This document shows positions 26,771-38,882 of a DNA stretch of 64,000 bases, one piece after another. Numbering within the stretch: position 1 is the stretch's first letter; every line of letters begins with the position of its first letter. Below the pieces are notes generated by a model. It saw nothing but the letters and a program-made list of their open reading frames with translations. It ran no database searches and had not been told where the DNA came from. Source of the stretch: Uloborus plumipes. Lineage: Eukaryota; Arthropoda; Arachnida; Araneae; Uloboridae. A program made the position numbers and the translations under genes. Location: assembly GCA_038373865.1 (NCBI GenBank), contig JAXGGA010000461.1, positions 62,001 to 126,000 on the forward strand, written 5' to 3'.

Positions 26771-29489
26771 GCAGCAACGCTGCTGAAAAATCCTGAGTTA
26801 TCTCCGAATTCTGTTCTGATAAACCACTGGCATCTGGAGCACGGAAGACTGGTAATTTCGTTGGAGTTTGGAAAGGTTACAAGCACTGAGTTTGTGAACT
26901 AGGAAAATCAAATTCGAACCTTTGTTCTTCCCTTTTTGCAATTTTTCTTCTATTCACTAAAATTGAGGGGTGAAGTATAGCAACGGGCTGAAAATTCAAT
27001 AGAAATGACTGCAAAAAGGTGAATCTTTGCTGGCCTCAACTTAACTACGTCATTTACAGTTGTAATACCGACTCTTTGGATTCTCCTTCAATAAATCCAT
27101 ATGTTGAGCTTTTTCTAGTCTCAACCAAATGCATGTATTATTGTAATTACAATTTCGTTTCATTTCTTGACGTATAAAGAATGTTCTCGTACTTTTTCTT
27201 GCGAAAACTTTAAAAGATCGGACGACGACAGTTCGATGTTTTCCATTTTTGTATAGTTTCTATTTTTCTCACATTGGTATCTATACAATGTAATATGCAG
27301 TTTCATGGTGTACAAAATCATCCTTTCTTAGTCTTAATAGTTACTTTGAACTGCATTATGCAATATGCATACTGAAAAAAACTTATGGGACTCATGATAT
27401 CAATACAAGATTTGCTGCTTGGTACTAAAGTTGAAACTTTCGCTGTACTGTGTACAGTAATTACTTAACTGCCCTAGAACCTTAAAAATCTATCTGCATT
27501 GAAATTGTTTCAGGAAATATTTACTATAAACTATAAAGGAAGCCTTCCGCATAATTTCTTTACAAAAAGTTGGTTTTCAAAATACCGTTTTTTGCCTTTG
27601 AGTTAAAAATTGTATTAAAAAGATCCTTCTCCTGTATCCTTTCTAGTGCATGAGCAACATTTTTAGTGAACACTTTCCATTATGGTTAAAATTTTGAAAA
27701 TGCAGTTTAAGTTTGTAGTTATATTGTTTTTCAGTTTTTCTTAGACTATAATACAGACTTCAGTTGAAGTGTTTTTTAAGAAAAAATACTGTATAAGATT
27801 AACACTGAGGGAAAAAGTTCTCAAGTTACCACTCTTCTAGCTCATTAGTAGCTGAGAATCATTTGTTTATTTATTTATTCGTTTCTTGCATTAATAATTC
27901 CTTCATTTGTTTATTTATTTATTCATTTTTTTTCATTAATAATTCACTTATTCGTTTATTTGCGCATTAATTTAATGAAAATTACTGTAAATCCTCAAAT
28001 GAAAAAGGTTTCATTACAAAAATACTATATTTTTCACTTTGTCCCATGGTTTTTCGAGGTGGAAATGGTCCACCTTCTCTTGAAGGTGCAAAATAACTGC
28101 TAAAATGGTAAAATAATAATTCAATGCACGTTGCATTACAAAATATATTATTCTTTCTTCATGTACAATAATGTTCAGCAGAAATTTCCAATTATTTCGT
28201 TATCAAACAGGTACGTTCCCTTAGCTATTTCACTTTGCCCTAAATTTCCCTACATAGTATTACAAGCCCGTTAAAAAAATTTCAAAGTTGAACTAGCTTT
28301 TCAAAGTTGAAAGCATCAAAAATAAAAGAACGTGCAATAACTAATATTATAATTACTATTTAATTTGAAAATACGAACTTCATTTTCATATTAAGAAACT
28401 TTTAAAATGCAGCAATTACGTCTGCAATACGAAATCTTTGAGTGGTTGAAAATTCCAGTTAAGCTGATAATTGGAATTTCGAAGTTAATTGATTAACGAA
28501 AACATAAAAAAAAGTTGAATCGAGCAAATTTGAACACTTAACATTTTGTCTTTGGCAAACCAATATTAACTCGCAATTAATTTAAATGAAAATTACATAG
28601 ATAGAGAAACCATGAAGTCAAAATTAGTATAAGTTGTTAAATTATAAATGAATTATTTTGACAAGTGCTTTTCTATCGTATAAAATTGCTTATGAGTTTC
28701 TAGCTCTTTCTCTTAAATTTTTACTCTCATTCAATCATCAAATTAAAATTAAATGCCTTTTTTTCATCGATTTCGAGAAATTTAATCATGTTAGCAAAAC
28801 TAAATGCATGATTTCTTACTATAATTGAGAAATACTTATAAGACTTCCGTGCTATTTGAATAAATTTGAAAAACTAAATGAAATTAAATTAAAATATTGA
28901 AACATTTTCATTCTTTAAAGTCACAAATCTTATCGATATTTTCAGAATAATCGCATAAATGATTTAATGCATTGCATTTTGTTGAAACTTCGCTTCAAAA
29001 GTGAAGAAAGAAGTTTTACTTAACTTTAAGTTCCAATCAGAACTTCTCCGCTTCTTTCAATCACAATGTAATTTGAATCTCTGAAGAAGGAGGGAAAAAA
29101 AATTTAAAAAATGAAAAGACTTAAGTGCTCAATACTAAAGTTTCATTGGTACTGGCAATGCTGAAACGTTTTAGTGATAGATTCTTTTTACAATTCTTCT
29201 CGACTGGCTTTCTGTCATTTACTTGAATTTCATAAAAGTTTCAAGTCAAGTAAAGGATTTTTTCACATTTGTTCTATGGAACAATTATATGTTCAACAAA
29301 AATGATTTTAATGAGAAAAATAAATCAAACATTGTTGAAAATGAGTTAGAAATTAAAGAATTCAACACTTATCTCTATGAATCTTCAGAATTTAGCTGCT
29401 ACATATAGCGTATTATCTGGAATATAAACTACATCTTTTAATCTAAAAATGATCTCCTATTTAAATTATTTTTTTTTCTATTTCTGTTA
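26771..29489. other. AT-rich sequence with a short minisatellite
   Basis: At 27,861-27,975 a 44-bp unit (ATTTGTTTATTTATTTATTC plus TTGCATTAATAATTC) is repeated twice and partly a third time. Otherwise no gene or element was recognised. Confidence 0.6.
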
Positions 29490-29850
29490 CTTTGAAAAAA
29501 ATAGATGTTTTTATAGCTAGTTTTACAGTAATTTTACAGAAATAAACTGTAAAATTGCTAATTTTACAGTAGTAGACCGTAAAATTGCTAGTTTACAGTA
29601 ATAAATTGTAAAATTGCTAGTTCCACAGTTTATTACTGTGCATTTTACAGTTTTAAACTGGAAAATCTGCTGCCAGTATTATACTGTTGTTTTTACACCA
29701 GCACTAGGCAACCCGTCGATCGCGATCGACCAGTTAATCTCGAGCCCATTTTGAGTCGATAGTGGCAAAACTTTGAGCTTTGCTTTCTGCCCGAGTAGAA
29801 TTTATAAACATTAATTCGAAAAATAATTGGTTGAATATCGAAATCAGAAA

Positions 29851-31199
29851 TAGGGTTGGTTCGGGTAAGTAGGCCACTGGGGTAAGTGGGCCACCAACCT
29901 TAAAACTGAAATACTCATATAGTTTTTATGCTCTTTTATACTAATCATGTTATATTTTATCACGGTGATTGGTTTTGCATATACATGTATTTGAGTTTCA
30001 TAAAAAAATTTTTAGATCCTATAATTTACGTCAAAAACATTTCCAAAAAAAATTTTTTTGGCAAGTTCAAGCAACAGTTTTCAATGAAGTGTTTCAAGGT
30101 TAGTTTTTATAATTTTTTCTATGTTCATTACGTGCTCTTGTAAAATTTAACATGAAGTACACATTGCAATAGGAATTTTAACGCAAAGTATTATTAATAA
30201 GCGTTAAAGGGGACCCTTTAGGGGGGAACTACGTTACCCCGTAGTTTTTCCCTATTAGGGTAAGTGGGTTCCCTCACTATGGGGTAAGTGGGTCCCCTTA
30301 TAATAATGATGATTTCAAAATGAAAAGCAGTTCTGATGAAGCATATTCTAAGATGAAATGAAAGATAATGATGCAGACCTAGAAGGAATTGATGATTCAG
30401 TTACAAAAGCTGGTAACCATGTATTTGGGATACTTGCATCAAAGAAAACCGTAAAGTGTAATGAAAATTCTAATTTTAGAATATGAATACAAATGAAAAA
30501 AATACTACAAAATTTGATGGAAAGAATGAAATAGCTACATTTTTTGTTGGTTTGATGTAAGTGATGTTAGAATTATATCTGAGGATGAAATGAAAATGCT
30601 TCTCCCTCAGCAAACTTCAAATAGACGCTGACATTAATTGTTTCCATTTTTTTCAATCTGTAATTTTTTTTCAAATTTTACCAAAATTGATTTTAATCGA
30701 CTGTATTACGTTTATTCAACACTAATTTATATGTAAAAGCAAAAAATACGCCTAACGGCTTTTAATGAATTTCACAGACATAATTGTTTTGTACTCCGCT
30801 TTATAATTTTCTGTCATACACATTTAAATGTAAGTAGATATCTCGTTAATGGATACATTTACAAAAAAGTATTTCCTAGTAAAATTTTACATACTTTATC
30901 ACGTAGGACCCACAAAACCCCTTTTTAGATATGCTCACTTTAAATAAAAATAAATAGGTGGTGGCCCACTTACCCCTTCCTAGGGGGTAAGGGAGTCCCC
31001 CACGTTATTTTTTAAAGAATACGATAGTTAAAAAGTTTAAAGCATTTTTCTAGGAAATAATGTTGAACTTGTGTTGATTAATAATGTCCAAGAAAAAATA
31101 AGTCAACAAGTTTAATCTGTTTTGCTTTAAAACTGCTGTATAAGGCTTCAAAAACGAACTATTCTAAAAAGGGGGCCCACTTACCCTAACCAACCCTAA
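29851..31199 (+). mobile_element. Nested element with TAGGGTTGGTT...GGGTAAGTGGGCC ends
   Basis: Inverted ends: TAGGGTTGGTTCGGGTAAGT on the left, TAGGGTTGGTTAGGGTAAGT reverse-complemented on the right, continuing into GGGCC. GGGGTAAGTGGG and its complement recur internally at about 29,879, 30,236-30,300 and 30,962-31,000. A weak degenerate coding trace on the + strand around 30,350-30,640 includes GNHVFGILASKKTVK and VRIISEDEMKMLLP in different frames. This looks like the C-terminal part of a transposase but is too decayed to name. Confidence 0.75.
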
Positions 31200-31803
31200 T
31201 TTGAAATTTTTCCGAACTTTATATAGCCACTGTAACTTTTCAAGTCACCTATGTTATGATTTTTAAAACAAGAAATATATATGTGTCTGAAAATATTTTG
31301 ATGTGTATTGACATAATTTTTTTAAACCAATTTAAAGCAACTATAAATATGTATCCGTCTTTTTTCATAAGCTAACCTACAATTTGAAGTCAGCATAGTC
31401 TCAATTTTACCGTGCATGCTACACATCGGTCTAAGTTTATAAGGTATGCGTCAAGCCTCCCCCCCCCCCCCAAGTCAAAAACGAACTATTCTAAAAAGGG
31501 GGCCCACTTACCCTAACCAACCCTAATTTGAAAATTTTCCGAACTTTATATAGCCACTGTAACTTTTCAAGTCACCTATGTTATGATTTTTAAAACAAGA
31601 AATATATATGTGTCTGAAAATATTTTGATGTGTATTGACATAATTTTTTTAAACCAATTTAAAGCAACTATAAATATGTATCCGTCTTTTTTCATAAGCT
31701 AACCTACAATTTGAAGTCAGCATAGTCTCAATTTTACCGTGCATGCTACACATCGGTCTAAGTTTATAAGGTATGCGTCAAGCCCCCCCCCCCCCCCCAA
31801 GTC
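31149..31803 (+). repeat. Two-copy tandem duplication, 327-bp unit
   Basis: The unit starting CAAAAACGAACTATTCTAAA occurs at 31,149 and 31,476 and is almost identical, each copy ending in a long C homopolymer run. It spans the right end of the nested element plus about 270 bp of hAT sequence, so it arose after the nested insertion. Confidence 0.95.
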
Positions 31804-32067
31804 GAACTTGTTTTCACACCAAACTTGGAAAGTATAGATCTTCAGTGAATTTAAGTTACCGACCGCTGTTTTACACCATAATATAGATAATTTTATGGTA
31901 ATATTGCTAAATTTCCTGTAATAAACTGCAAAATTACTAATTTTACAGTGGTGAACAATAAAAGAGCTAGGGGGTTTTACAGTTTATTACTGTGCTTTTA
32001 CAGTTTTAAACTGGAACATCTGCTGCCCGTATTATACTGTAAAAGCAACAGCCTATTTTTTGCAGTG

Positions 32068-32779
32068 TATATGAAGTAATTGTATGAATGCATTACAGTA
32101 AATACAATGTTAACTCTTTGTTTAATATTGATAAGCTGCATACAATATCTCCATCCTTAACTGAATATATTTTAGCTTGTGTGCTGTAGAGCATTTACTG
32201 CTATCTAGGGGAGGCAGGGGCTGGTTGCGACATTTTTAAGTAAATCATGACAGCTTTTTTAAGTTCAATTATTTTATTTAAATACATATTTTTTGATTAA
32301 TAAACTCTTCTAGTTTTCGGTTTAAAAATAATATTAATATCGGCTTATTATACAATGCTCTAGTAAATGAATTATGAAAAAATAGATATGCAACTATTAA
32401 TCCCTTGCAGGATGTTGATTGTTACACCACCAGGGGCCAGTTGTGAACGACTTTTTAAAAAGATCTAAGCCAAGTTTCATGAGAATCATCATTATTTGAA
32501 AGCATTACCCTAATTCAACCTTATTAATCAGTGATCCTAAAATTTTAAGACTCGAAAACCTCAATAATGTTGAAGTTTTACGCGAAAAATTACAGACTGC
32601 CGAAGTTTCTGGACATAAATTTGAGCTGAATAAGTTTTCTTCTATTCATAGCATTTTCTTCCGAAACGATGTTTACCAGAACAGCATTTTTCATGCAGGC
32701 TGAAACTGAAGTAAATATTCAGAGCGAAATAAATGTTCACCAGGGGGAAATAAATAAATAAATATTTGTCGGCAGACTG
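32068..32779. other. No gene recognised
   Basis: AT-rich sequence with no coding or repeat structure seen. Confidence 0.5.
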
Positions 32780-33260
32780 TCAAAAGACAATTTTTCGTGG
32801 AGGGACGATCAAGCAAGAAATGGGAAAAGTGTTTCTCTTCTTCTTCCCCAAGCAAGAGCCAACGTTTTAATGCTGTTGAAATGATTCAGCTTAAGTGCCG
32901 AAAATGGTAAAATAAAAGGATTTCTTCCGGTAATCCGCAGTGTGCTGACTGATAGGATCAAAAGACGTCTTGTCTACTTGGTTTCCACGTCAACGTAATC
33001 ATATCAAGGCAGCCGTCAAAAATCTAAGCGGGCCGGAATTTCCGAAACGCGTTTTACTTGAACACGCGTTTGTGTAATAGCTTTAGTTTAACACAGGGAA
33101 AGGTCCCTTCCGACAATTCGCTGACACTTCTTGTGCTCGTCACAGAGGGTCCCGAGGTGATGATGACTTCTCTGACAATGTTCCGGCCAGAAACAGACGA
33201 AATCCTTACCTAATTTATCATTTTCCAAAGGAGTTACAACTGTTTGAAGTAGACAAGTTC
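32780..33260. promoter_or_regulatory. Higher-GC non-repetitive island, candidate regulatory element
   Basis: Balanced base composition and several CpG sites (GAAACGCGTTTTACTTGAAC, AACACGCGTTTGTG), with no repeat similarity inside the window and no credible open frame. It lies between two copies of the TACAGT repeat. Candidate on composition only. Confidence 0.2.
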
Positions 33261-33458
33261 TTGCGTAATCTCATCTCAACTCTAGTACTCTGAGTACCAG
33301 CTAGTTAAAAAATAAAACACAAAACTATGCTTCATACGAGGGTGAGTGATAAATTCGGTTATGACGTTCACTGAAGAACTGCAAGAATTTAAAAACTATA
33401 AACCAGTTTGATAAAAAGTGAAACCAGTACTAAAAAAGCTAAAAAAAATAGTAAACCA

Positions 33459-33863
33459 CACTGTAAAAAATGAATATTGCTTTTACAGTATAATACAGCT
33501 ATTTTTTAGTAATTGCTATAAAATTGCTAATTTTACAGTAATAAACTGTAAAATTGCGACTTTTACAGTAGTAAATTATAAAATTGCTAATTTTACAGTA
33601 ATAAACTATAAAATTACTGATTTAACAGTTTATTACAGTTTTAAAATTTAACCTCTACTGCCAGTATTATACTTTTGTTTTTACAGTATAACACACTTAA
33701 ATTTTAAGGCAATAAACTGTAAAATTACTACTTTTACATTAAGAAACTGTAAAATTGCTAGTTTTACAGTTCATTACTGTGCATTTTAGTTTTAAATTGG
33801 AACCTCGAATTTCAGTATTGTACTGTAAAAACAACAGTTCATTTTTTTTTTTTTTTTGCAGTG
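33459..33863 (+). repeat. TACAGT-family dispersed repeat, copy E
   Basis: A well-preserved copy: CACTGTAAAAAATGAATATT at the left, then the repeated ACAGTAATAAACTGTAAAATT core, and TTTTTTGCAGTG at the right end. A T-run of about 17 lies just before the right end. The 77-codon frame in it is only translated repeat. Confidence 0.9.
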
Positions 33864-35269
33864 CACTAATAGCAAGGAAATTTATTTTTACAAACCCGAT
33901 GATTTTACATAAGAATAAAAATTAAAAAAAAAAGAAACTTTACTGTTTCTATGGATTTAGGACAAGATAAGTATTTATGAATTATTATTATTTTTATAAA
34001 ACCACATTTAGAGAATCTTTCAGAAGGAATGCCTATCTCAGTCGCTTTGAATGTGTAGGTGCTATTCAATGCTTTTGTATCATGGAAAGGTAAGAATGAA
34101 ACGAAAAACTGTAAATGTAAACCATATATACCTTTAAAGTACTAGTTTAAAATTGCAATTTGTTCAAATACGCCAACGTATTCTTGTTTTCATATAAGGT
34201 GGTTTTAAAGCATATAATAAATGTAATAAATCTCTTAATAATATGTACGCTTATTTACTTTCTGCTCTTGACTACCATTGACAGTTCTGGTTGATTTCAT
34301 TTCATTTGGGTACTTTGAGCCTGATGTGATAAAAGGTTTTGCGTCAATTCATTCGCTTTTACACCACTGTAGTTTAGGTTTTGAAACAGTTGTGCATAAT
34401 GAAGCTGATTATCTCAAAAATATGCTAAAAACTGTTTCCCATCAGAGAGGATGAAGTTCATTTTGATGATACTATCGAGCACTGTTATGTAAATATGCTT
34501 CTTTCTGCACCAGAGAACTTTTGTGCACAGTGAAACTTATTTACATGTTTCAGGCTATTTTTGCTGTGATGAAGAGCTTAGACCTCAAAATAAACCATTC
34601 TGAAGTATTATTTTAGTCGAAGTTACGTAATAGAAGCCGTAATAGAAATCAGAGAGGCTGTCTTTTCTTTTTAAATCGCAGGGAAAAAAGAAGCAAGAAC
34701 AAAAAGAAAACAGACGAAAGAAATAATTAAAAAATATATAAATAAAATAAAATAAAATAAAAGACTACTGAAAGAAAAATATAAAATGTCTAGAAACTCA
34801 TCTAATACTTTCGCATGTTGAATGAGCCAGGCACAACAACGGATCCTAACATATGATGGAAAATTCGATCTTTGCCTTTAAATGCTAAATTGAAATTAAA
34901 TAAGGACATTTGGATGAAATAAAACATTAGAAGCGAATGTGTTTGTTGCTTCATGCAACACATTTAAGACAAGGTTGGCGTCAATTATAAAACCCCACAT
35001 TTTAACAGCATATTCATGGGGAAAAAAACTAAAATAAAATAACGCACACTCGAAACGCGAAAACCTTACAATCGGAAAAATAGAGCTCAATAGATCTTGA
35101 TTTATAAATCAAGCGCTAGTCTGGCTATGCAAAAATTTAGCTGTGTTTAAATAAAGGAGTTAAATTTCTGAATTACGTGCATGTGACGAAAGTGTTGAGG
35201 GAAGATAAATACTGACGATGAAAAATTACTGGAGATTTTAAAATGAAGAATAAAAGCTCTCTTTAGCAA
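33864..35269. other. AT-rich sequence, no gene
   Basis: No gene or element was recognised. There is a short (AAAAT)n tract near 34,741-34,762. Confidence 0.5.
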
Positions 35270-36110
35270 TTCTCCACAGACTGATCTTCATCGAGTTACG
35301 TGCGAGATCAAATGAATTCAACTGCAAGTATCTCCCGGATGTGTGCTCGCTAATTAGATTTTCAAGTCTAACTAATGAAAGTGGGAGAAAAATCTGTGAG
35401 GGAGAACCGAAAAGTGCTCTAGGCTAATTCGTGATACTTTTACCAAAAGCTAATATTGTCACTGCAATGTCAACAGCGAAAGGGGGGAAAAATCCTCTCG
35501 ACCAAAGCTAGTTTCGCCCAGTGGGATGATCTTCGATTGAAGCGGCGATCACTTTCGTGAAAGCGTTCGTTCCGCCCCCCTCCGCTCGGGTGTGGAAAGA
35601 CGTTCGCCAACTGTCGCATCCCCGCCCTCATCAGTCGGTAGGATGTAATGTGTTAATAGAATAACGCTCTTTAATAATTGATATTTAATTAAGCCAGCCC
35701 GCGGCCAAGTAATTGCGGTGGACGCTGAGTGATGTAAGCATGAGGGGTGGCGGGGAGAGAGAGGGCCCCCATGGGAGGACGGCTGGCTAACGAGCTGGCG
35801 CGGGGTGGAGAATCGGGGGAGGGGAGGGACTTAACGGCTGACCTGAGGTGTTTATTAACTGTCGTGTCAAACAACGCTCTCATTTGTCAAACGTTTAAAG
35901 CGGCGGCTTGCGTGCTTTTTCCGCAATGAATCGAGAGCGAGCGCGCGGAAAAGGATCGCTTCCGTCCCTCTCTGGCGGATCAAAATTGCAATGTGTCGGC
36001 GCTTTGCTTCATTCACAAACATAGGCTCGTGCTGCATCGCACTGCTTTCTGCGCTTCGAGTGCTTATTACTATTGCCTGACAGGATCGCATCTTGATAAG
36101 GAGTTCGGGT
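35270..36110. promoter_or_regulatory. Largest GC-rich island, candidate developmental enhancer
   Basis: About 840 bp of non-repetitive, CpG-bearing DNA in an AT-rich region. Homeodomain-type cores are spread through it: GCTAATTAGA near 35,350, TTTAATTAAG near 35,685, AAGTAATTGC near 35,707, CTAATTCG near 35,425. It also has GATCACTTTCGTGAAAGCG and polypurine stretches. Open frames of 60-97 codons on both strands overlap and have no recognisable domain. Its style is that of conserved non-coding DNA beside developmental genes. No function is shown. Confidence 0.35.
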
Positions 36111-36133
36111 TTCTCTTCTTTATCTATATATTT

Positions 36134-36600
36134 AGGATGAGCAAAATGAGACTCATGCAAATTAACAGATAGTTTCTCATGCTCTGATTTTTGATATTTT
36201 ATCTGTCTATAGATTAAGGATAAGCAAGATTAGAATTTTACAAATTAATTATTGCTCTCATAAGCAGATTTTAATTCGAATTAATCTATCAACTAAGAAT
36301 AAGAAGATGCGCTTTTACAGATTAATGGATAGTTTCTCATAAACTGCTTTTCAAATTTTTACTTACCTAATGATTGAGGATGAGTAAGACGACGTTTCTA
36401 CGAATTAATAGATTGTTTTTAATGTTTTGATTTTAAAATTTAAATTATCCATTAGTTGAGGATGAGCAATATGAATTTTCTACAGCTGAATACATCGCTT
36501 CTCAAACCCAATTTACTTTTTGAAATGTACCTATCGACTAAGGATAAGAGAAATTTAATAGATCGTTTCTCACTAGTCACAGTCTACCACGCCTAGAGTT
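36134..36600. repeat. Degenerate tandem repeat, six units of about 80 bp
   Basis: A unit led by a variant of ATTGAGGATGAGCAA begins at about 36,134, 36,217, 36,296, 36,377, 36,469 and 36,541. Each continues with a variant of TTTTACAGATTAATAGATAG, then TTTCTCATAA and an AT-rich tail. Units are clearly diverged. The array begins right at the downstream edge of the 35.3-36.1 kb island. Confidence 0.8.
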
Positions 36601-38110
36601 TATTTACCAGCAATTGAGTTATAAAAAATACTACAAACGTAGCAATAACATTTGTTTCCGTTTACCCCATGTGTCTTTTCACTCCAAATAACCCAATACT
36701 TTTCTTTAATATTATTTAAAAAACAAATAAATATATTCTTTCGCATTAAAAAATGTAGATGCGATGTATGAAATTTCTTATCTATGTGTTAGTCACCATG
36801 TTTCAGCAAATTTCATCCTCATGGTGTTTTTAGCGAAGCTTTTAAATATTAAAGCACAGTTTTCAATATGTAAATCAATAAACACATGGTACATTCAACA
36901 CAAACACAGGAATTTAGAACGTTCTCAATGTAAATTTCACAATTAATTTAATAAAGCGGAAAACTAAGTAAGATCAACGTTAATACAGTACTTTTCACAG
37001 GAGCACATTATTTAAAGTAAGCATTGAAAATTCATTCGTTTTTTTTTTTTTTTTTTTTTTTTTATAAAAATCAGTTATATTCCATTTTAAGAGTAAAAAA
37101 ACAATAACAATATTACAATACATTACAATAAAGTAACTCCGCCATTAAAATTAATTCTACAGAGATTCTTTTTATACTCGTAACTTTTTTACAATTTTGA
37201 AAAAAAAAAAAAAAAAACATATATTCAAAAATTCCGATATTTTTTCACGCAAAATTTGCTCGATTTTTTTTCAAACGCAAGCAATTTATTTTAGTTTATT
37301 TTACTGATTTATCTATTGTTTGTAAATTGGCATTTTACAATCAATGAAACTGATATATAAAAATATTGTGAACAATTTTACTGTAAATTAAGTTTTACCA
37401 CAGAAATATAACGTGTGCAAAGAAGATGAATTGCCCTTAGCATTACGGATTAAAAGTTTGACAACAACATAAAACAAAGCATGCTTTTATAAGTCAATGT
37501 TACTACATTGATTTTCAGTGTTTTGATGAAAGCGACAGAAAATGCGTCGTGATAGCAAGGGTTTTTTTTTTTTTTTTGGAAATTACTGCTGATTTCAAAT
37601 TTTTATAACGCGAATATCGTGGCAATGTCGTGTTTTTGAGTTTTTAATATATATCTTGAGTTTTTACCAATTTAAAAATTTTATGAAAGCACTATAGTTT
37701 CTACTGCAATCAAAGAGGTATTTAAGGAGAGAGTCAAAGGGGCCCAGGGCCCCTAACAGTAAATGTAAAACTGGTTTGTGTGAATAAAGATTTAACTACT
37801 TTGAAACAAACAAATAATTTTTGGTTTGAGCCCCTCACGAAATAAATTCCTATGAACGCTCCGCAATGGAATGATCTAAAATTTAATACATAAGTTACTG
37901 AAAACTCAGCAACATTTTAGAAAAAGTTCGTGCTATTCAAGATTTTGGGAACGACCTTTACAAGTTGGCTTGTTATAATCACTATTTAAAAAAGTCTAAA
38001 TCATTGCTTGAAATGTCACTGTAAATTGGGTTTTGTTACAACGGTATGATCCGTGCAAAAAAAAATGAGTTGCAGTCAGCTTGACGGATTAAGTTTGATG
38101 ATTATTTAAA
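36601..38110. other. AT-rich sequence, homopolymer-rich
   Basis: Long T-runs at about 37,040-37,063 and 37,561-37,577 and an A-run at about 37,200-37,216. No gene was recognised. Confidence 0.55.
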
Positions 38111-38882
38111 ACTAGCTGACCCGGCGAACTCTGTTCCGCCTTAAAGGCAATAAATAAGCAAATTTTTGAATTTATTAAGTTTTTTTTTTATTAGAAAATA
38201 CAAAAAAAAAATTAAGTACCTACATTAATCATTCATTATTGTTTCTGTATTTACAACCTATTTTACTTCGCTCCAGAAGCTGTCAGAACATGTGCTTTAT
38301 ATCGCTCGGCGACAGAGGCTCAAAAAACACGTAGTTAAAAAGATAATTTTTTCGGACTGTTTATCAACCTACTGCTCAATCCAGAAATTCATCCAAACAA
38401 ACTTTTGTATATATAATAGTAGTAAGAAGAACAACCTCCTTAACTGCAGTCCAGGAGCTATCCCACCAAGCGATTTCCACCTCTCAGCCGCAGAGGCGTA
38501 AAAACTCTTGACAATCGTTTCTGAGAGCTTATCACATATAAATTTCAAGGGAAGTAACACGTTTGTTTGTAATTTACTTCACAAAAAAGTCAAATAACAC
38601 TCAACGCACTGCTAACCTACAACCTGTTTACAGCGCTCCGGAAGCTGCCAGAACGTGTGCTTTATGTCGCTCAGCCATGAGGTATTAAAAAAAAGCTTAG
38701 TAAAAAGGCTTAGTCGATAAGACATTTTTTCTATTTATGTAACTGACACACATAAATTATAGCCTATGTCCGTCTCCTGGCTCTAAGCTACCTACCCACC
38801 AATTTTTAGCCATATCGGTACAGCCGTTCTTGGGTTATAAATGGTGTAACTAACACGACTTTCTTTTATATATATATAGATA
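38111..38882 (+). mobile_element. Dispersed arthropod-type repeat (CTAGCTGACCCGGCGAAC to TATATATATAGAT)
   Basis: It begins ACTAGCTGACCCGGCGAACT and ends with ATCGGTACAGCCGTTCTTGG, GTGTAACTAACACGACTTTC and a TATA-type tail. Both ends match a style of dispersed repeat I know from arthropod genomes, probably non-autonomous retroelement-like. The exact class is uncertain. Inside, a segment with GCTCCAGAAGCTGTCAGAAC and CGCTCGGCGACAGAGGC recurs, diverged, at about 38,270, 38,450 and 38,635. No usable open frame. Confidence 0.6.

Larger units (their letters stand above)
29699..31868. mobile_element. hAT-superfamily element with perfect 8-bp target duplication
   Basis: The element starts CAGCACTAGGCAACCCGTCG and ends, reverse-complemented, CAGCGGTCGGTAACTT. 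It is flanked on both sides by TTTTACAC (29,691-29,698 and 31,869-31,876). An 8-bp duplication with CAG-starting short inverted ends is the signature of hAT transposons. CCCGTCGATCGCGATCGACC just inside the left end is a palindrome-rich subterminal region. No hAT transposase frame is left. Most of its length is a second element (29,851-31,199) and a 327-bp duplication, so the original insertion was a short non-autonomous copy. Confidence 0.85.
29490..32067 (+). repeat. TACAGT-family repeat, copy D, split by a hAT insertion
   Basis: The left part (29,490-29,698) and right part (31,877-32,067) are halves of one family member. The left ends in CTGTTGTTTTTACAC and the right continues CATAATATAGATAATTTTAT. 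Joined, the order matches the intact copy H (CTGCTGTTTTTACAGCATTA...). The interruption carries an exact 8-bp duplication, so the repeat was there first. Confidence 0.9.

Noticed and set aside
31170..31200. Telomere-like CCCTAACCAACCCTAA
   Set aside because: It is the inverted end of the 29,851-31,199 element, repeated once by the tandem duplication, not an interstitial telomere array.
33459..33863. CRISPR-like regularly spaced repeats
   Set aside because: The repeated words are palindromic, contiguous and variable in spacing, in a eukaryotic context. They are the TACAGT repeat core.
35689..36160. Open frames of 60-97 codons in the GC-rich island
   Set aside because: They overlap on both strands, as expected in GC-rich DNA, and none has a recognisable domain.
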